From NCBI RefSeq assembly GCF_000019905.1, contig NC_010556.1:336001-400000 (forward strand): 64,000 nucleotides of DNA, in the 5' to 3' direction. The stretch comes from Exiguobacterium artemiae 255-15 (GTDB taxonomy: Bacteria > Bacillota > Bacilli > Exiguobacteriales > Exiguobacteriaceae). Numbering within the stretch: position 1 is the first letter of the stretch; each line of letters begins with the position of its first letter. A program made the position numbers and the translations under genes. The notes beneath the pieces were generated by a model that ran no database searches, had not been told where the DNA came from, and saw only the letters and a list, made by a program, of their open reading frames with translations. Below are positions 15,288-24,691 of this stretch, in pieces.

Positions 15288-16157
15288 ATGGATCAGCAAA
15301 AATACGATAATTTAAAGCTCGGTGAGCGTGGTGCAATCATCAGCATCATTGCCTATATTGTTTTATCAATTATTAAATTAGTTGTCGGCTACACGGCGGA
15401 TTCAGCGGCCTTACGGGCGGATGGTCTAAACAATACGACCGATATCATCGCTTCGATTGCCGTTTTGATCGGATTACGGATTTCAAGACGTCCGGCAGAT
15501 GATAATCATAAATACGGACACTGGAAAAGCGAGACGATTGCCTCGATGGTCGCTTCCTTCATTATGATGGCAGTTGGACTACAGGTATTAATCGATACGG
15601 TTTCGACGTTGTTCGAAGGAAAGCAGGAGTCGCCGGATATCGTCGCAGCTTATGTCGGAATTGGTTCCGCTGTCGTGATGTATTTCGTCTATCGTTACAA
15701 CCGGAATCTGTCACGGAAAATTAACAGTAAAGCGGTCATGGCAGCGGCGAAAGATAACTTATCCGATGCCTGGGTCAGTATCGGAACAACGATCGGGATT
15801 ATCGGTTCCCAGTTCGGGATGCCGTGGCTCGATATTGTAACAGCGATTGTCGTCGGATTCTTAATCTGTAAAACGGCGTGGGATATTTTCTCGGAAGCCT
15901 CCCACGAATTGTCGGATGGGTTTGATGAACAGAAGCTGAAGATGTATGAAGATGTGATTTTTGATTTAGAAGGTGTCAAAGGAATCAAGTCGATCAAGGG
16001 ACGGAATTATGGAAATAATGAAGTCGTTGATGTCGTGATTCTCGTCAACTCGCAATTGAACGTCCATCAAGCCCATGATATCGCGACGAAAGTCGAAGAT
16101 ACGCTGACGAATGAATATGGTGTCTACGATATTCATGTCCATGTTGAGCCGGAATAA
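15288..16157 (+). CDS. CDF-family cation exporter, probably manganese
   Basis: 289 aa. The ATG at 15288 is preferred to a GTG at 15273 that forms part of the GTGGGGG ribosome binding site. Six membrane helices (residues ~20-200) are followed by a cytosolic ferredoxin-like domain. Metal-site motifs are ADGLNNTTD in helix 2 and AKDNLSDAW in helix 5. The Asn-containing pattern resembles manganese-type CDFs (MneP, MneS, MntE) rather than the HxxxD of zinc transporters. The MntR-like boxes upstream support manganese efflux. Iron or other divalent cations cannot be excluded. Confidence 0.85.
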   Translation: MDQQKYDNLKLGERGAIISIIAYIVLSIIKLVVGYTADSAALRADGLNNTTDIIASIAVLIGLRISRRPADDNHKYGHWKSETIASMVASFIMMAVGLQVLIDTVSTLFEGKQESPDIVAAYVGIGSAVVMYFVYRYNRNLSRKINSKAVMAAAKDNLSDAWVSIGTTIGIIGSQFGMPWLDIVTAIVVGFLICKTAWDIFSEASHELSDGFDEQKLKMYEDVIFDLEGVKGIKSIKGRNYGNNEVVDVVILVNSQLNVHQAHDIATKVEDTLTNEYGVYDIHVHVEPE

Positions 16158-16200
16158 CAGAAAGCGACCGTCCTTCACTGAGGGGCGGTCGCTTTCTGTT
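16156..16200. terminator. Bidirectional terminator
   Basis: A perfect 15-bp stem AACAGAAAGCGACCG / CGGTCGCTTTCTGTT overlaps the end of the ASCH gene and separates it from the convergent exporter gene. Confidence 0.85.
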
Positions 16201-16540
16201 ATTCTATGATTTCGATCGTCAAGGCCAGTGCACCAAATTGTTGTTCGGCTTCCTTCAAGTAAATGGCATACGTACTTTTCAATAACTCTGGCATCGACCA
16301 GCCAATACAATCGATCGCTTCAAGTGAAATTTTTTCATAGAGAGATTGAAAGTCTTTGAACGTTTCGCGTTTTGTGACCCGAACAGTAAGCTGTTCACCG
16401 TTAGACAAATTTTTAAATTCAATCAGGTCATCGACCTTGATAGCTTGACGCTTCTGATCGTTCAGGCGAATTTCGATAACTTTTTTGCCTGTTTGGATGG
16501 AATGGAAGGGTTCTTCATATAGCCCCATGTTATGTAACAT
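16199..16540 (-). CDS. ASCH-domain protein
   Basis: 113 aa covering one ASCH domain: MGLYEEPFHSIQTGKKVIEIRLND (with the usual EIRLND beta turn), KVDDLIEFKNL and the strand QLTVRVTKRETFKDF. ASCH domains have a PUA-like barrel and are thought to bind RNA; some are nucleases or deaminase-like. The product is a small cytosolic protein, and its stop codon lies in the terminator stem. Function unknown beyond the fold. Confidence 0.8.
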   Translation of the reverse strand: MLHNMGLYEEPFHSIQTGKKVIEIRLNDQKRQAIKVDDLIEFKNLSNGEQLTVRVTKRETFKDFQSLYEKISLEAIDCIGWSMPELLKSTYAIYLKEAEQQFGALALTIEIIE

Positions 16541-16648
16541 CTGCCTGACTCCTTTCTGATAATTTCTTGATTATGGAAAAGCTTTATCATACCTTAAGAC
16601 GGAAATTTCCATTTAAAATACTATGTGCGTTTTCACATTGTTTCTGCG

Positions 16649-16702
16649 TTGACATTCGGTCTGAATGGGCGTAATTTTAGTTTACATAGATAATCGTTCG
16701 AT
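16649..16702 (+). promoter_or_regulatory. Promoter and possible MarR operator
   Basis: -35 TTGACA (16649-16654), 17-bp spacer, -10 TAATTT (16672-16677). A palindrome ATCGTTCGAT (16693-16702) lies some 15 bp downstream of the -10 and is a candidate site for the MarR protein encoded next. Confidence 0.6.
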
Positions 16703-16738
16703 ATGGAATGATTCAAAATGGAACACGGAGGTGGAAGG

Positions 16739-17227
16739 ATGGAAACAGAGCAAAAAGAGCCGGTTCGTTCAACGGCCATGATGCAGTCGTTTTGGAATGT
16801 GCAGCGTCATCTTGTCCGCGCGGCGCATCAGACAGCGCAGGAAAATGGACTCAGTTTACCGCAATTTCACAGCTTGATGACGATTGCCCCAAGAAGTCCA
16901 ATCACACAAAAGGAACTTACCGCGCATACGCATTTACCGAAAAGCACCCTCAGTCAATCGATAGAAGGGTTGGTGCAAGCGGAGTGGGTCATCCGGGAAA
17001 CGAATCCGGACAACCGGCGGGAAGTCGTTTTACGTTTGAGTGATCACGGACGGCAATTCGTCGAAACGATCAAACAACAGGAGGCCGGGATGCAACAACG
17101 GCTCGAGCAGGTCCTCGATCAGATCGATCCCGCCGTCTTTGAACAGATGTTGCAGACCCATGCGCAGATTGCAGAAGGATTAAAAGAAATTTTGTCACCA
17201 GGAAACGGAGGCTGTACAGATGATTAA
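16739..17227 (+). CDS. MarR-family regulator of the ABC pair
   Basis: 162 aa, start chosen behind GGAGG (7-bp gap). A winged-helix MarR domain lies at ~55-115, with recognition helix THLPKSTLSQSIEGLVQAEWV and wing PDNRREVVLRLSDHG. It overlaps the first ABC gene by 8 bp, so it is almost certainly the local repressor of the two-gene exporter, released by a drug-like ligand. The same layout is common for YheHI/BmrCD-like exporters in Bacilli. Confidence 0.88.
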   Translation: METEQKEPVRSTAMMQSFWNVQRHLVRAAHQTAQENGLSLPQFHSLMTIAPRSPITQKELTAHTHLPKSTLSQSIEGLVQAEWVIRETNPDNRREVVLRLSDHGRQFVETIKQQEAGMQQRLEQVLDQIDPAVFEQMLQTHAQIAEGLKEILSPGNGGCTDD

Positions 17228-18944
17228 GCTACTCAAAAATCTGACGACCTATAAATGGGCAGTTTTTGCTGTCTTGATCCTCGTCTTCGCCCAGTCGATG
17301 TCAGATTTATATTTACCGACGTTGATGGCCGACATCATTGATAAAGGAGTCGTGACGGGGGATACGGCATACATTTGGAAAATCGGGGCCGTCATGCTCG
17401 GGATTACTGGACTTGGCGCGCTCGCGGCGATTGCTGCCAGCTACTATTCCTCGAAAGCCGCGATGGGACTCGGCCGCGACATTCGCCGGAAAGTCTTTAA
17501 CCACGTCGAACGGTTTACGCTACAGGAGTTTGATCAACTCGGAACGGCTTCATTGATCACACGGACGACAAACGATATCACCCAAGTCCAGCAGGTCGTC
17601 ATCATGATGCTGCGGATGGTCGTCAGTGCGCCGATCATGTTCGTCGGTGGACTGATCATGGCCGTCTCGAAAGATGCCAAACTGTCGCTTGTCATTGTCG
17701 CGGCGATGCCGGTGTTGGTCATTTCGATTTTATTGATTCTTTGGAAAGGGGTCCCGTTGTTCGGCCAAGTCCAAAAACGGCTCGACCGCTTGAATCTCGT
17801 TTTGCGGGAAAACCTGACCGGGATTCGTGTCATCCGGGCCTTTAACCGGGAATCCCAGGAAAAAGTCCGGCTGACAAAAGCGAATGCCGATTTGACGGAC
17901 GTCTCGATCAAGGTCAATAAAATCATGGCCTTTTTGATGCCGGTCATGATGCTCGTGATGAACTTGACGGTCGTCGGTGTCATATGGTTCGGCGGTATCC
18001 GGATTAATAACGGCGGGATGCAAATCGGGGATTTGATGGCGTTCATTCAATACGTCATGCAAATCATGTTTGCTCTCGTCATGGCGTCCGTCATGTTCGT
18101 CATGATTCCCCGGGCGGCCGTCTCGGCGAAACGGATTAATGAAGTCCTTGAAATGGAGCCGACGATGGTCGATGCCGGAACGGCTTCTGCGGATCAAGAA
18201 CGCGGTACGCTTGTCTTTGACGGGGTGACGTTCAGTTATCCGGGAGCCGAGGCACCGGTCCTGTCCGATATCAGCTTTACTGCCCGACCTGGTGAAATCA
18301 CGGCTGTGATTGGTGGAACCGGTTCCGGAAAATCAACGCTCGTCAATTTGATTCCGCACTTTTATGACGTGACGGAAGGCAGCATCCAAGTCAACGGCGT
18401 CGACAGCCAAGCCGTCCCGCAGGAAGAATTGCGTTCGAAAATCGGCTTTGTCCCGCAAAAAGCGTTGCTGTTTACGGGAACAATCGCGGAGAACATCCGG
18501 TTCGGAAAAGAGGATGCGACGGACGAAGAAATCCGGCATGCGGCACAAGTCGCTCAAGCAACTGATTTCATTGAACGGATGCCGGACCGATATGAATCAA
18601 TGATTGAACAAGGCGGTTCCAACGTCTCCGGTGGTCAAAAACAACGCTTGTCGATTGCTCGGGCACTGGTCCGGAAACCGGATATTTATGTCTTTGATGA
18701 CAGCTTCTCGGCGCTTGATTTCAAAACCGACGCGACGTTACGGAAAGCTTTGAAACAGGAAACGCAAGACGCAACCGTTCTGATTGTCGCGCAACGCGTC
18801 AGTACCGTCATGGATGCCGATCAAATCATTGTCCTGGAAGAAGGACGTGTGGCCGGAATCGGGACACACGATGAACTGTACGAAACGAACGAAGTCTATC
18901 AGGAAATCGTTAAATCTCAACTGTCCGAGGAGGAAATCGCATGA
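17220..18944 (+). CDS. ABC exporter half-transporter, degenerate ATP site subunit
   Basis: 574 aa: six transmembrane helices (residues ~1-315), then a nucleotide-binding domain. Walker A is GGTGSGKS (365-372), the signature is VSGGQKQ, and Walker B is DIYVFDDSFSALD. The residue after Walker B is Asp instead of the catalytic Glu, as in the non-canonical half of heterodimeric exporters such as BmrC, YheI and LmrC. It overlaps the next gene by 4 bp. The pair should export hydrophobic drugs or lipids from the membrane. Confidence 0.9.
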   Translation: MIKLLKNLTTYKWAVFAVLILVFAQSMSDLYLPTLMADIIDKGVVTGDTAYIWKIGAVMLGITGLGALAAIAASYYSSKAAMGLGRDIRRKVFNHVERFTLQEFDQLGTASLITRTTNDITQVQQVVIMMLRMVVSAPIMFVGGLIMAVSKDAKLSLVIVAAMPVLVISILLILWKGVPLFGQVQKRLDRLNLVLRENLTGIRVIRAFNRESQEKVRLTKANADLTDVSIKVNKIMAFLMPVMMLVMNLTVVGVIWFGGIRINNGGMQIGDLMAFIQYVMQIMFALVMASVMFVMIPRAAVSAKRINEVLEMEPTMVDAGTASADQERGTLVFDGVTFSYPGAEAPVLSDISFTARPGEITAVIGGTGSGKSTLVNLIPHFYDVTEGSIQVNGVDSQAVPQEELRSKIGFVPQKALLFTGTIAENIRFGKEDATDEEIRHAAQVAQATDFIERMPDRYESMIEQGGSNVSGGQKQRLSIARALVRKPDIYVFDDSFSALDFKTDATLRKALKQETQDATVLIVAQRVSTVMDADQIIVLEEGRVAGIGTHDELYETNEVYQEIVKSQLSEEEIA

Positions 18945-20803
18945 GTACCAGTAATACGAAACGACCTGCCGGCGGCCCTCCCGGTGGAGGTCCCGGCGGC
19001 GGGAACATGATGATGATGGGCGAAAAACCGAAAAACTTTAAAGCGACGTTCCGCCGGTTACTCGGTTACCTGAAACCACGCCGGAACGCTCTCATAGCGG
19101 TCTTTGTCGCGGCGATTCTCAGTACGATCTTCATGATTGCCGGACCGAAAATCATGGGGACGGCGATCACGGAACTGTTTGAAGGCGCCTATGCCAAGTT
19201 CCAGGGTGTACCGGGAGCAGCAATCGACTTTACGAAAATCGGACAGATCCTGTTGTTGCTCGCGGGACTGTATGTCGTCAGCAGTCTGTTCAGTTATCTG
19301 CAACAGTATCTGATGTCGGGCATCGCGCAAAAAACAGTCTATGATTTACGGGAAGATGTAAATCAGAAGCTCGAGCGGTTGCCGCTGAAGTATTATGACG
19401 GCCGACCGAACGGGGAAACGCTCAGCCGGGTCACGAATGACATCGATACGATCGGAAGTACATTGCAACAAAGCGTGACGTCGTTCATTACGTCGATCGT
19501 GACGATCGTCGGCATTTTAATCATGATGCTGACGATCAGTCCGCTATTGACGTTGATCTCACTTGTCTCTTTACCAATCTCGATTTTTGCGATTCGTCCG
19601 ATTTTGAAACGGTCGCAAAAATATTTTGCTGATCAGCAACGGACACTCGGACAACTGAATGGTCATGTCGAAGAGATGTATACCGGTCATCCGGTCGTCA
19701 AAGCGTTTGGTCATGAACGCAGAGCGGTCGAACAATTTGATGCCGTGAATGAAGAGTTATATGAAGCGGGACGAAAAGCCCAGTTCATCTCCGGAATCAT
19801 CATGCCGATGATGATGTTCATCGGGAACATCAGCTATGTTCTGATCAGTGTCGTCGGCGGGATTTTAGTCACCCAGCGCAGCATCTCGATCGGGGACATT
19901 CAGGCGTTCATCACCTATACACGCCAATTCACACAACCGATCACACAAACGGCCAATATCGCGAACATCGTTCAGTCGACGGTCGCAGCTGCTGAACGGG
20001 TCTTTGAATTGTTGGATGAAGAAGAGGAAGTCAAGGAAGTGACGACGCATCACTTAACAAAAGCCGACGGAGCCGTTGCGTTCGAGCATGTCGACTTCGG
20101 TTACGGCGAACAGTTGTTGATTGAAGACATGAACATCGATGTCAAACCGGGACAAACGGTGGCGATCGTCGGTCCGACCGGTGCCGGGAAAACGACACTG
20201 ATCAATCTGTTGATGCGCTTTTACGAGTTGAACAGTGGTGTCATCCGAATCGACGGGATCGATACACGGAAGATGTCACGCGAAGATTTACGGACAACGT
20301 TCGGTATGGTCCTGCAAGATACGTGGCTCTTTAACGGTACAATCCGTGACAATCTCGCGTACGGAAAAACCGGGGCAACAGAAGACGACATCGTCGAAGC
20401 CGCGAAAACAGCCCATGCGGATCACTTCATCCGGACATTACCGGACGGCTACGATACCGTCCTAAACGAAGAAGCGTCGAATATCTCGCAAGGGCAAAAG
20501 CAACTGTTGACGATTGCCCGGGCAGTCCTCGCCGATCCACCGATCATGATTCTCGATGAAGCAACGTCAAGCGTCGATACGCGGACGGAGATTTTTATTC
20601 AACAGGCAATGAAACGTTTGATGGAAGGACGGACAAGTTTCGTCATCGCCCATCGTCTGTCGACGATTAAAGATGCGGATTTGATTTTGGTCATGGATCA
20701 AGGGCGGGTCATTGAACAGGGCACACATGAAGCCTTGCTCGAAGCAAACGGCTTTTATGCCGATCTTTACAACAGTCAGTTCTCGGAAAAAGAAGTCGTG
20801 TAA
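18941..20803 (+). CDS. ABC exporter half-transporter, canonical ATP site subunit
   Basis: 620 aa. The N-terminal tail is rich in Gly, Pro and Met (RPAGGPPGGGPGGGNMMMMG), as in BmrD/YheH-type subunits. Six membrane helices follow, then an ATPase domain with Walker A GPTGAGKT (411-418), signature ISQGQKQ and Walker B PIMILDEATSSVD, which keeps the catalytic Glu. It therefore supplies the hydrolytic residue of the heterodimer. The start ATG overlaps the partner's stop (ATGA), with GAGGAGG just inside the upstream gene. Confidence 0.9.
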   Translation: MSTSNTKRPAGGPPGGGPGGGNMMMMGEKPKNFKATFRRLLGYLKPRRNALIAVFVAAILSTIFMIAGPKIMGTAITELFEGAYAKFQGVPGAAIDFTKIGQILLLLAGLYVVSSLFSYLQQYLMSGIAQKTVYDLREDVNQKLERLPLKYYDGRPNGETLSRVTNDIDTIGSTLQQSVTSFITSIVTIVGILIMMLTISPLLTLISLVSLPISIFAIRPILKRSQKYFADQQRTLGQLNGHVEEMYTGHPVVKAFGHERRAVEQFDAVNEELYEAGRKAQFISGIIMPMMMFIGNISYVLISVVGGILVTQRSISIGDIQAFITYTRQFTQPITQTANIANIVQSTVAAAERVFELLDEEEEVKEVTTHHLTKADGAVAFEHVDFGYGEQLLIEDMNIDVKPGQTVAIVGPTGAGKTTLINLLMRFYELNSGVIRIDGIDTRKMSREDLRTTFGMVLQDTWLFNGTIRDNLAYGKTGATEDDIVEAAKTAHADHFIRTLPDGYDTVLNEEASNISQGQKQLLTIARAVLADPPIMILDEATSSVDTRTEIFIQQAMKRLMEGRTSFVIAHRLSTIKDADLILVMDQGRVIEQGTHEALLEANGFYADLYNSQFSEKEVV

Positions 20804-20835
20804 CAACAGCTGATTTCAACTGCAAACAAATCAAC

Positions 20836-20869
20836 GGCAGCATCCTGATGGGGATGCTGTCTTTTTTTG
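20836..20869 (+). terminator. Terminator after the ABC operon
   Basis: GGCAGCATCC / GGATGCTGTC stem followed by seven T. Confidence 0.85.
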
Positions 20870-20880
20870 AATCTTTTTTC

Positions 20881-20909
20881 TTGCACTCGTATACCTAAGG
20901 GGGTATATT
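20881..20909 (+). promoter_or_regulatory. Promoter with CstR-type operator in the spacer
   Basis: -35 TTGCAC (20881-20886), 17-bp spacer, -10 TATATT (20904-20909). The palindrome ATACCTAAGGGGGTAT (20891-20906) fills the spacer and enters the -10. It matches the 16-bp sites at 32623, 32986 and 34221, so this gene pair should belong to the CstR regulon. Confidence 0.85.
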
Positions 20910-20945
20910 AATGGCAGAAACTTATTCAGTAAAGGAGCCAACAAG

Positions 20946-21245
20946 ATGAAAAACATGTCAACAAACGAATTAGAAGAGATATTGCAACAAGAAAAAACGA
21001 TTCAACTGATTGATGTCCGCGAAACGGATGAATACGCAGTCGGTCATATCAAGCAGGCCAAAAATCTTCCGTTATCCGAACTGTCAGAGCGGACGGATGA
21101 ATTGGATGCAGGACGGCCGTTACATGTCATCTGCTTGTCCGGGGGACGCAGCATGAATGCTTCAACCTATCTCGAACAAGCCGGTTTTGATGTCACGAAT
21201 GTCGACGGCGGCATGATGAGCTGGGAAGGCGACGTTACGAAATAA
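20946..21245 (+). CDS. Single-domain rhodanese sulfurtransferase
   Basis: 99 aa, one rhodanese domain with active-site loop VICLSGGRSMN (catalytic Cys) and the usual LIDVRETDEYAVGHI and NVDGGMMSWEG ends. AAGGAG lies 8 bp before the start. It carries persulfide sulfur from low-molecular-weight persulfides or protein donors. It is the first gene after a CstR-type operator and lies 30 bp before the CstB-like gene, so the two are probably co-transcribed. Confidence 0.9.
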   Translation: MKNMSTNELEEILQQEKTIQLIDVRETDEYAVGHIKQAKNLPLSELSERTDELDAGRPLHVICLSGGRSMNASTYLEQAGFDVTNVDGGMMSWEGDVTK

Positions 21246-21275
21246 TTCATTTCAACAATTTGAGGGGGAACTTCC

Positions 21276-22682
21276 ATGTTATTACGTTACTTTTACGATG
21301 AAAAATTAGCACAAGCTTCTTATATGGTCGGTTGTCAGATGACGGGTGAAGCGATTGTCATTGATCCGTCGCGTGACATCGAAGGATATCTTAAAGAAGC
21401 GGCAAAAGAAGGATTACACATCGTCGCGACAGCGGAAACGCATATCCATGCGGATTTTGTATCCGGCACACGGGAATTTGCTGAACGGTTTGATACGACG
21501 GCTTATCTGTCTGACGAGGGTGATGCCGACTGGAAATACGAATTTGCAGCTGACATCGATGCCAAACTTGTGACGGATGGAAATCGTTTTAAAGTAGGGA
21601 ACGTGACATTTGAAGTCATGCACACGCCGGGACATACGCCGGAACATGTCTCATTTTTACTGTATGACCGCGATCAAACGGTTCCGATGGGCATTTTTAC
21701 AGGAGACTTTGTTTTTGTAGGCGACATCGGTCGCCCGGATTTACTCGAAGAAGCAGCCGGTATTCAAGGGACGACAGCTGTCGGCGCAAAACAGATGTTT
21801 GAATCACTTAAACGATTCAAAGCGTTACCGGACTTCGTTCAAGTATGGCCGGGTCATGGAGCCGGCAGTGCGTGCGGGAAAGCCCTCGGTGCGGTTCCGA
21901 CGACGACAGTCGGGTATGAAAAACAGACCAACTGGGCTCTTCAAGTCGAAGACGAAACGGCGTTCGTCAAAGAGTTGACGACAGACCAACCGGAACCGCC
22001 GAACTATTTTGCGATGATGAAGCGGGTCAACAAAAAAGGAATTGTCGCCACACCTACGCTTTCGAAACCACGTGTCGCCGAGGCGACTGAACTGGAAACG
22101 CTTGTCAATACGATGCAGGTCGTTGACACACGTAGCGGAAAATCGTTTGCTTCGGGACATGTGCCGGGGGCGCTCAACATTCCGTACAATTCAAAATTCG
22201 TCACGTGGGCCGGCTGGCTACTGGACTTTGATCATGATATTGCCGTGATTGCCGAGTTCCGTTTACTGGAAGAAATCCAGACCGATTTACAGTCGATCGG
22301 TCTCGACCGGTTCGTCACATTGGTGGATATAGCGGATTTGTCACCCGAACAATTGACGGAACAGTATCCGGACTGGAGTGCCGAACAAGCAATTGAAGCA
22401 GCGGAAGCCGGTGAAGTGGTTGTCCTCGATGTCCGCAATAAGACAGAATGGGATGCGGGCCATTATGAGCAGGCGAAACGGATTTTACTTGGTAAACTGT
22501 CCTCGCGTTACAAAGAAATTCCGGTCGATCGTCCGATCGCAGTCCACTGTGCCTCCGGTGTCCGGTCACGAATGGCAGTCAGTGTCTTACAATCACTGGG
22601 CATGAAGAATGTCATCAATATTGACGGCGGGTATGCTGCTCTTCAGCCGGTTCTTGACCGACAGGCGTTAACAGAAAAATGA
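21276..22682 (+). CDS. CstB-like persulfide dioxygenase-rhodanese
   Basis: 468 aa. An N-terminal metallo-beta-lactamase fold of the ETHE1/persulfide dioxygenase type (residues 1-240) has HIHADF (H56, H58, D60), HTPGHTPEH and a GDFVFVGDIGRPDL loop. Two rhodanese domains follow: the first (~265-350) lacks a catalytic Cys, the second (~365-460) has it at C425 in VHCASGVRS. This MBL plus pseudo-rhodanese plus rhodanese order is that of Staphylococcus CstB, which oxidises persulfide and yields thiosulfate. It lies downstream of a CstR-type operator and should detoxify sulfide-derived persulfides. Confidence 0.88.
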   Translation: MLLRYFYDEKLAQASYMVGCQMTGEAIVIDPSRDIEGYLKEAAKEGLHIVATAETHIHADFVSGTREFAERFDTTAYLSDEGDADWKYEFAADIDAKLVTDGNRFKVGNVTFEVMHTPGHTPEHVSFLLYDRDQTVPMGIFTGDFVFVGDIGRPDLLEEAAGIQGTTAVGAKQMFESLKRFKALPDFVQVWPGHGAGSACGKALGAVPTTTVGYEKQTNWALQVEDETAFVKELTTDQPEPPNYFAMMKRVNKKGIVATPTLSKPRVAEATELETLVNTMQVVDTRSGKSFASGHVPGALNIPYNSKFVTWAGWLLDFDHDIAVIAEFRLLEEIQTDLQSIGLDRFVTLVDIADLSPEQLTEQYPDWSAEQAIEAAEAGEVVVLDVRNKTEWDAGHYEQAKRILLGKLSSRYKEIPVDRPIAVHCASGVRSRMAVSVLQSLGMKNVINIDGGYAALQPVLDRQALTEK

Positions 22683-22713
22683 CACCACGATACTAAAAAA
22701 AATAGCTTTTCCA

Positions 22714-22748
22714 AAATGGATGGTTCTAATCAGAATCATCCATTTTTT
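22714..22748 (+). terminator. Terminator after the CstB-like gene
   Basis: A 14-bp stem (AAATGGATGGTTCT / AGAATCATCCATTT) with one G-U pair is followed by T. Confidence 0.85.
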
Positions 22749-22865
22749 TAAATACTATTCACAAAATGCCACTTTCAGGTTAAAAGTGGTTTAGCAATTC
22801 CTTTAGCTGGGGAAATTAAAGAAGTGTCGGAAATATACTATTTAGAGATGAAGGAGTGTGGCAGG

Positions 22866-24671
22866 ATGAAAAACTTTTGGAACACGACGTCATTTGACGT
22901 CAACGGGATTCTAGGGACTCTCGGAAACATTTTAGGAGCACTTATCGTCTTCCTGATTGGATGGCTGATTGCGAAACTGATCGCAAACGGTATTCAAAAG
23001 GCATTAGAAAAGTCTGGTGTCGTTAATAAGTTGTCACCACAAAAAGAAGGTACACCACCACAAAAGAAAAAGTGGACACCTGAAAAAATTATCGGGACAG
23101 TCATTTTCTGGGTCTTGATGGTATTTGTTCTTATCCTAGTCTTTAACATCTTGAACTTGAACATCATCGCAGGACCACTTGCGGATACGATGAGCACATT
23201 GCTCGCAGCGATCCCGAATATCCTGAAAGCAGCATTGATTCTTCTTTTTGCTTACGTCATCGCGGTTGTACTCCGCATGATCATCGTCAAAGGCGGAACG
23301 AAGTTGATGTCGAACGAAAAAGTCCGTTCGAACAAAATGCTTCAAGGTCAAACGGATCTTTCGAACTATCCGAAGATCGCAGGCGAAATCGTCTTCTATC
23401 TTGTCTTGTTACTGTTCCTACCAGGTGTACTTGGTGCGCTCAACATTGAAAGTGTTTCTGAGCCGTTCAGCCAATTACTCTCGTCGTTCCTTGGATTCAT
23501 TCCGCGTCTGATTGCTGCAGCAGCGATCTTCTTCGTCGGATTCCTCGTTGCGAAAATCGTTCGCGATATCGTCACGAACTTCCTGCATGCAGTCGGTACA
23601 GACAAATTTGCTTCACGCTTCAACATCGGTACAAACGAACAAAAAGATACAAAATCACTTTCTTCAATCTTAGGGACAGTCGTCTTCATCCTGATCTTAA
23701 TCCCGATCACGATTTCGGCACTTGACCAGCTCAACATCAAAGGTATTACAGGACCAGCCATCAACATGTTAAACGATGTTCTTGGTATGATTCCGAACAT
23801 CATTATCGGTGTCGTCTTGATCCTTGTCGGTCTTTATGTCGGTCGTTTCGTTAAGAAATTCGTTGCAGATCTCTTGTCACGTCTCGGTTTCAACAACTTA
23901 ACACGTCACTTGAAAATCGGTAACTGGGATGCAAACAATGCATCGACATCACCATCATCAATCGTTGGATCACTCGTTGAAATCGTCATCGTCGTCTTGT
24001 TCGTCGTTGAAGCCTTCAACTTAATCGGTCTTGACTTCATGGTTGATCTTGGTCGCGCGGTTCTTGCTTTCCTTCCAAGCGTCTTGACAGCGATCATCAT
24101 CTTGGCCATCGGTATCATCATCAGCAACTTGGTGAAACGCACGATGGACAGCCTGTTTGCTAACTCGGATTTAAAAGTTCTTTCAAGCGTCGCGAAATAT
24201 GCCATCCTTGCTCTTGCTGTCTTCATGGCACTTGATCAACTTGGTGTTGCTGCTACAATCGTTAACTCAGCGTTCATCTTGATTCTCGGTGCTGTTGCTC
24301 TTGCTTTCGGACTCGCGTTTGGTTTAGGTGGCCGTGATAATGCATCACGTTACCTCGACCGTCTCCAGAAAAAAGCAGAGAATGCAGATATCGACACATC
24401 GAACCTGCCGTCAAACAACACATCGTCTGCTTCGACGAAGCCAAGCTTAAAAGAAGCAGCAAAAGGTGCAGCGTCAAAAGCAGCAGATGACGTCACACCA
24501 GATCAAGCACCAAAAGCGTCTAAACCATCATCTTCTTTGAACGTGAACCCGACACACGGTACACCAAAAGGGGCACTTCCTAAAAATGATTTAGCACAAC
24601 AAGACGATTACCCGATCGGTCCGGACACGAACCGTGGTCCGAACTTAGATCACCCGAATGATCGTCCGTAA
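22866..24671 (+). CDS. CmpX-like membrane protein built of TM-helix repeats
   Basis: 601 aa, start placed behind AAGGAGTG. It consists of about six repeats of a 'conserved TM helix' unit related to the first helices of small mechanosensitive channels. Each has an amphipathic stretch, a hydrophobic helix and a basic end (for example IPNILKAALILLFAYVIAVV, IPRLIAAAAIFFVGFLVAKI, IPNIIIGVVLILVGLYVGRF, LPSVLTAIIILAIGIIISNL). The last contains GLAFGLGGRDNASRYL, a motif typical of MscS-like proteins. A low-complexity, Ala/Ser/Pro-rich tail of ~100 residues (510-601) is probably cytosolic. It may be a stress-related channel-like protein; no full MscS domain is present. Confidence 0.8.
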   Translation: MKNFWNTTSFDVNGILGTLGNILGALIVFLIGWLIAKLIANGIQKALEKSGVVNKLSPQKEGTPPQKKKWTPEKIIGTVIFWVLMVFVLILVFNILNLNIIAGPLADTMSTLLAAIPNILKAALILLFAYVIAVVLRMIIVKGGTKLMSNEKVRSNKMLQGQTDLSNYPKIAGEIVFYLVLLLFLPGVLGALNIESVSEPFSQLLSSFLGFIPRLIAAAAIFFVGFLVAKIVRDIVTNFLHAVGTDKFASRFNIGTNEQKDTKSLSSILGTVVFILILIPITISALDQLNIKGITGPAINMLNDVLGMIPNIIIGVVLILVGLYVGRFVKKFVADLLSRLGFNNLTRHLKIGNWDANNASTSPSSIVGSLVEIVIVVLFVVEAFNLIGLDFMVDLGRAVLAFLPSVLTAIIILAIGIIISNLVKRTMDSLFANSDLKVLSSVAKYAILALAVFMALDQLGVAATIVNSAFILILGAVALAFGLAFGLGGRDNASRYLDRLQKKAENADIDTSNLPSNNTSSASTKPSLKEAAKGAASKAADDVTPDQAPKASKPSSSLNVNPTHGTPKGALPKNDLAQQDDYPIGPDTNRGPNLDHPNDRP

Positions 24672-24691
24672 CCAAAACGAAAACGAAAACG

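Noticed and set aside
17730-18197. Long His/Asp/Arg-rich reading frame antisense to the ABC gene
   Set aside because: Odd composition is a shadow of the transmembrane helix codons on the other strand; no ribosome binding site.
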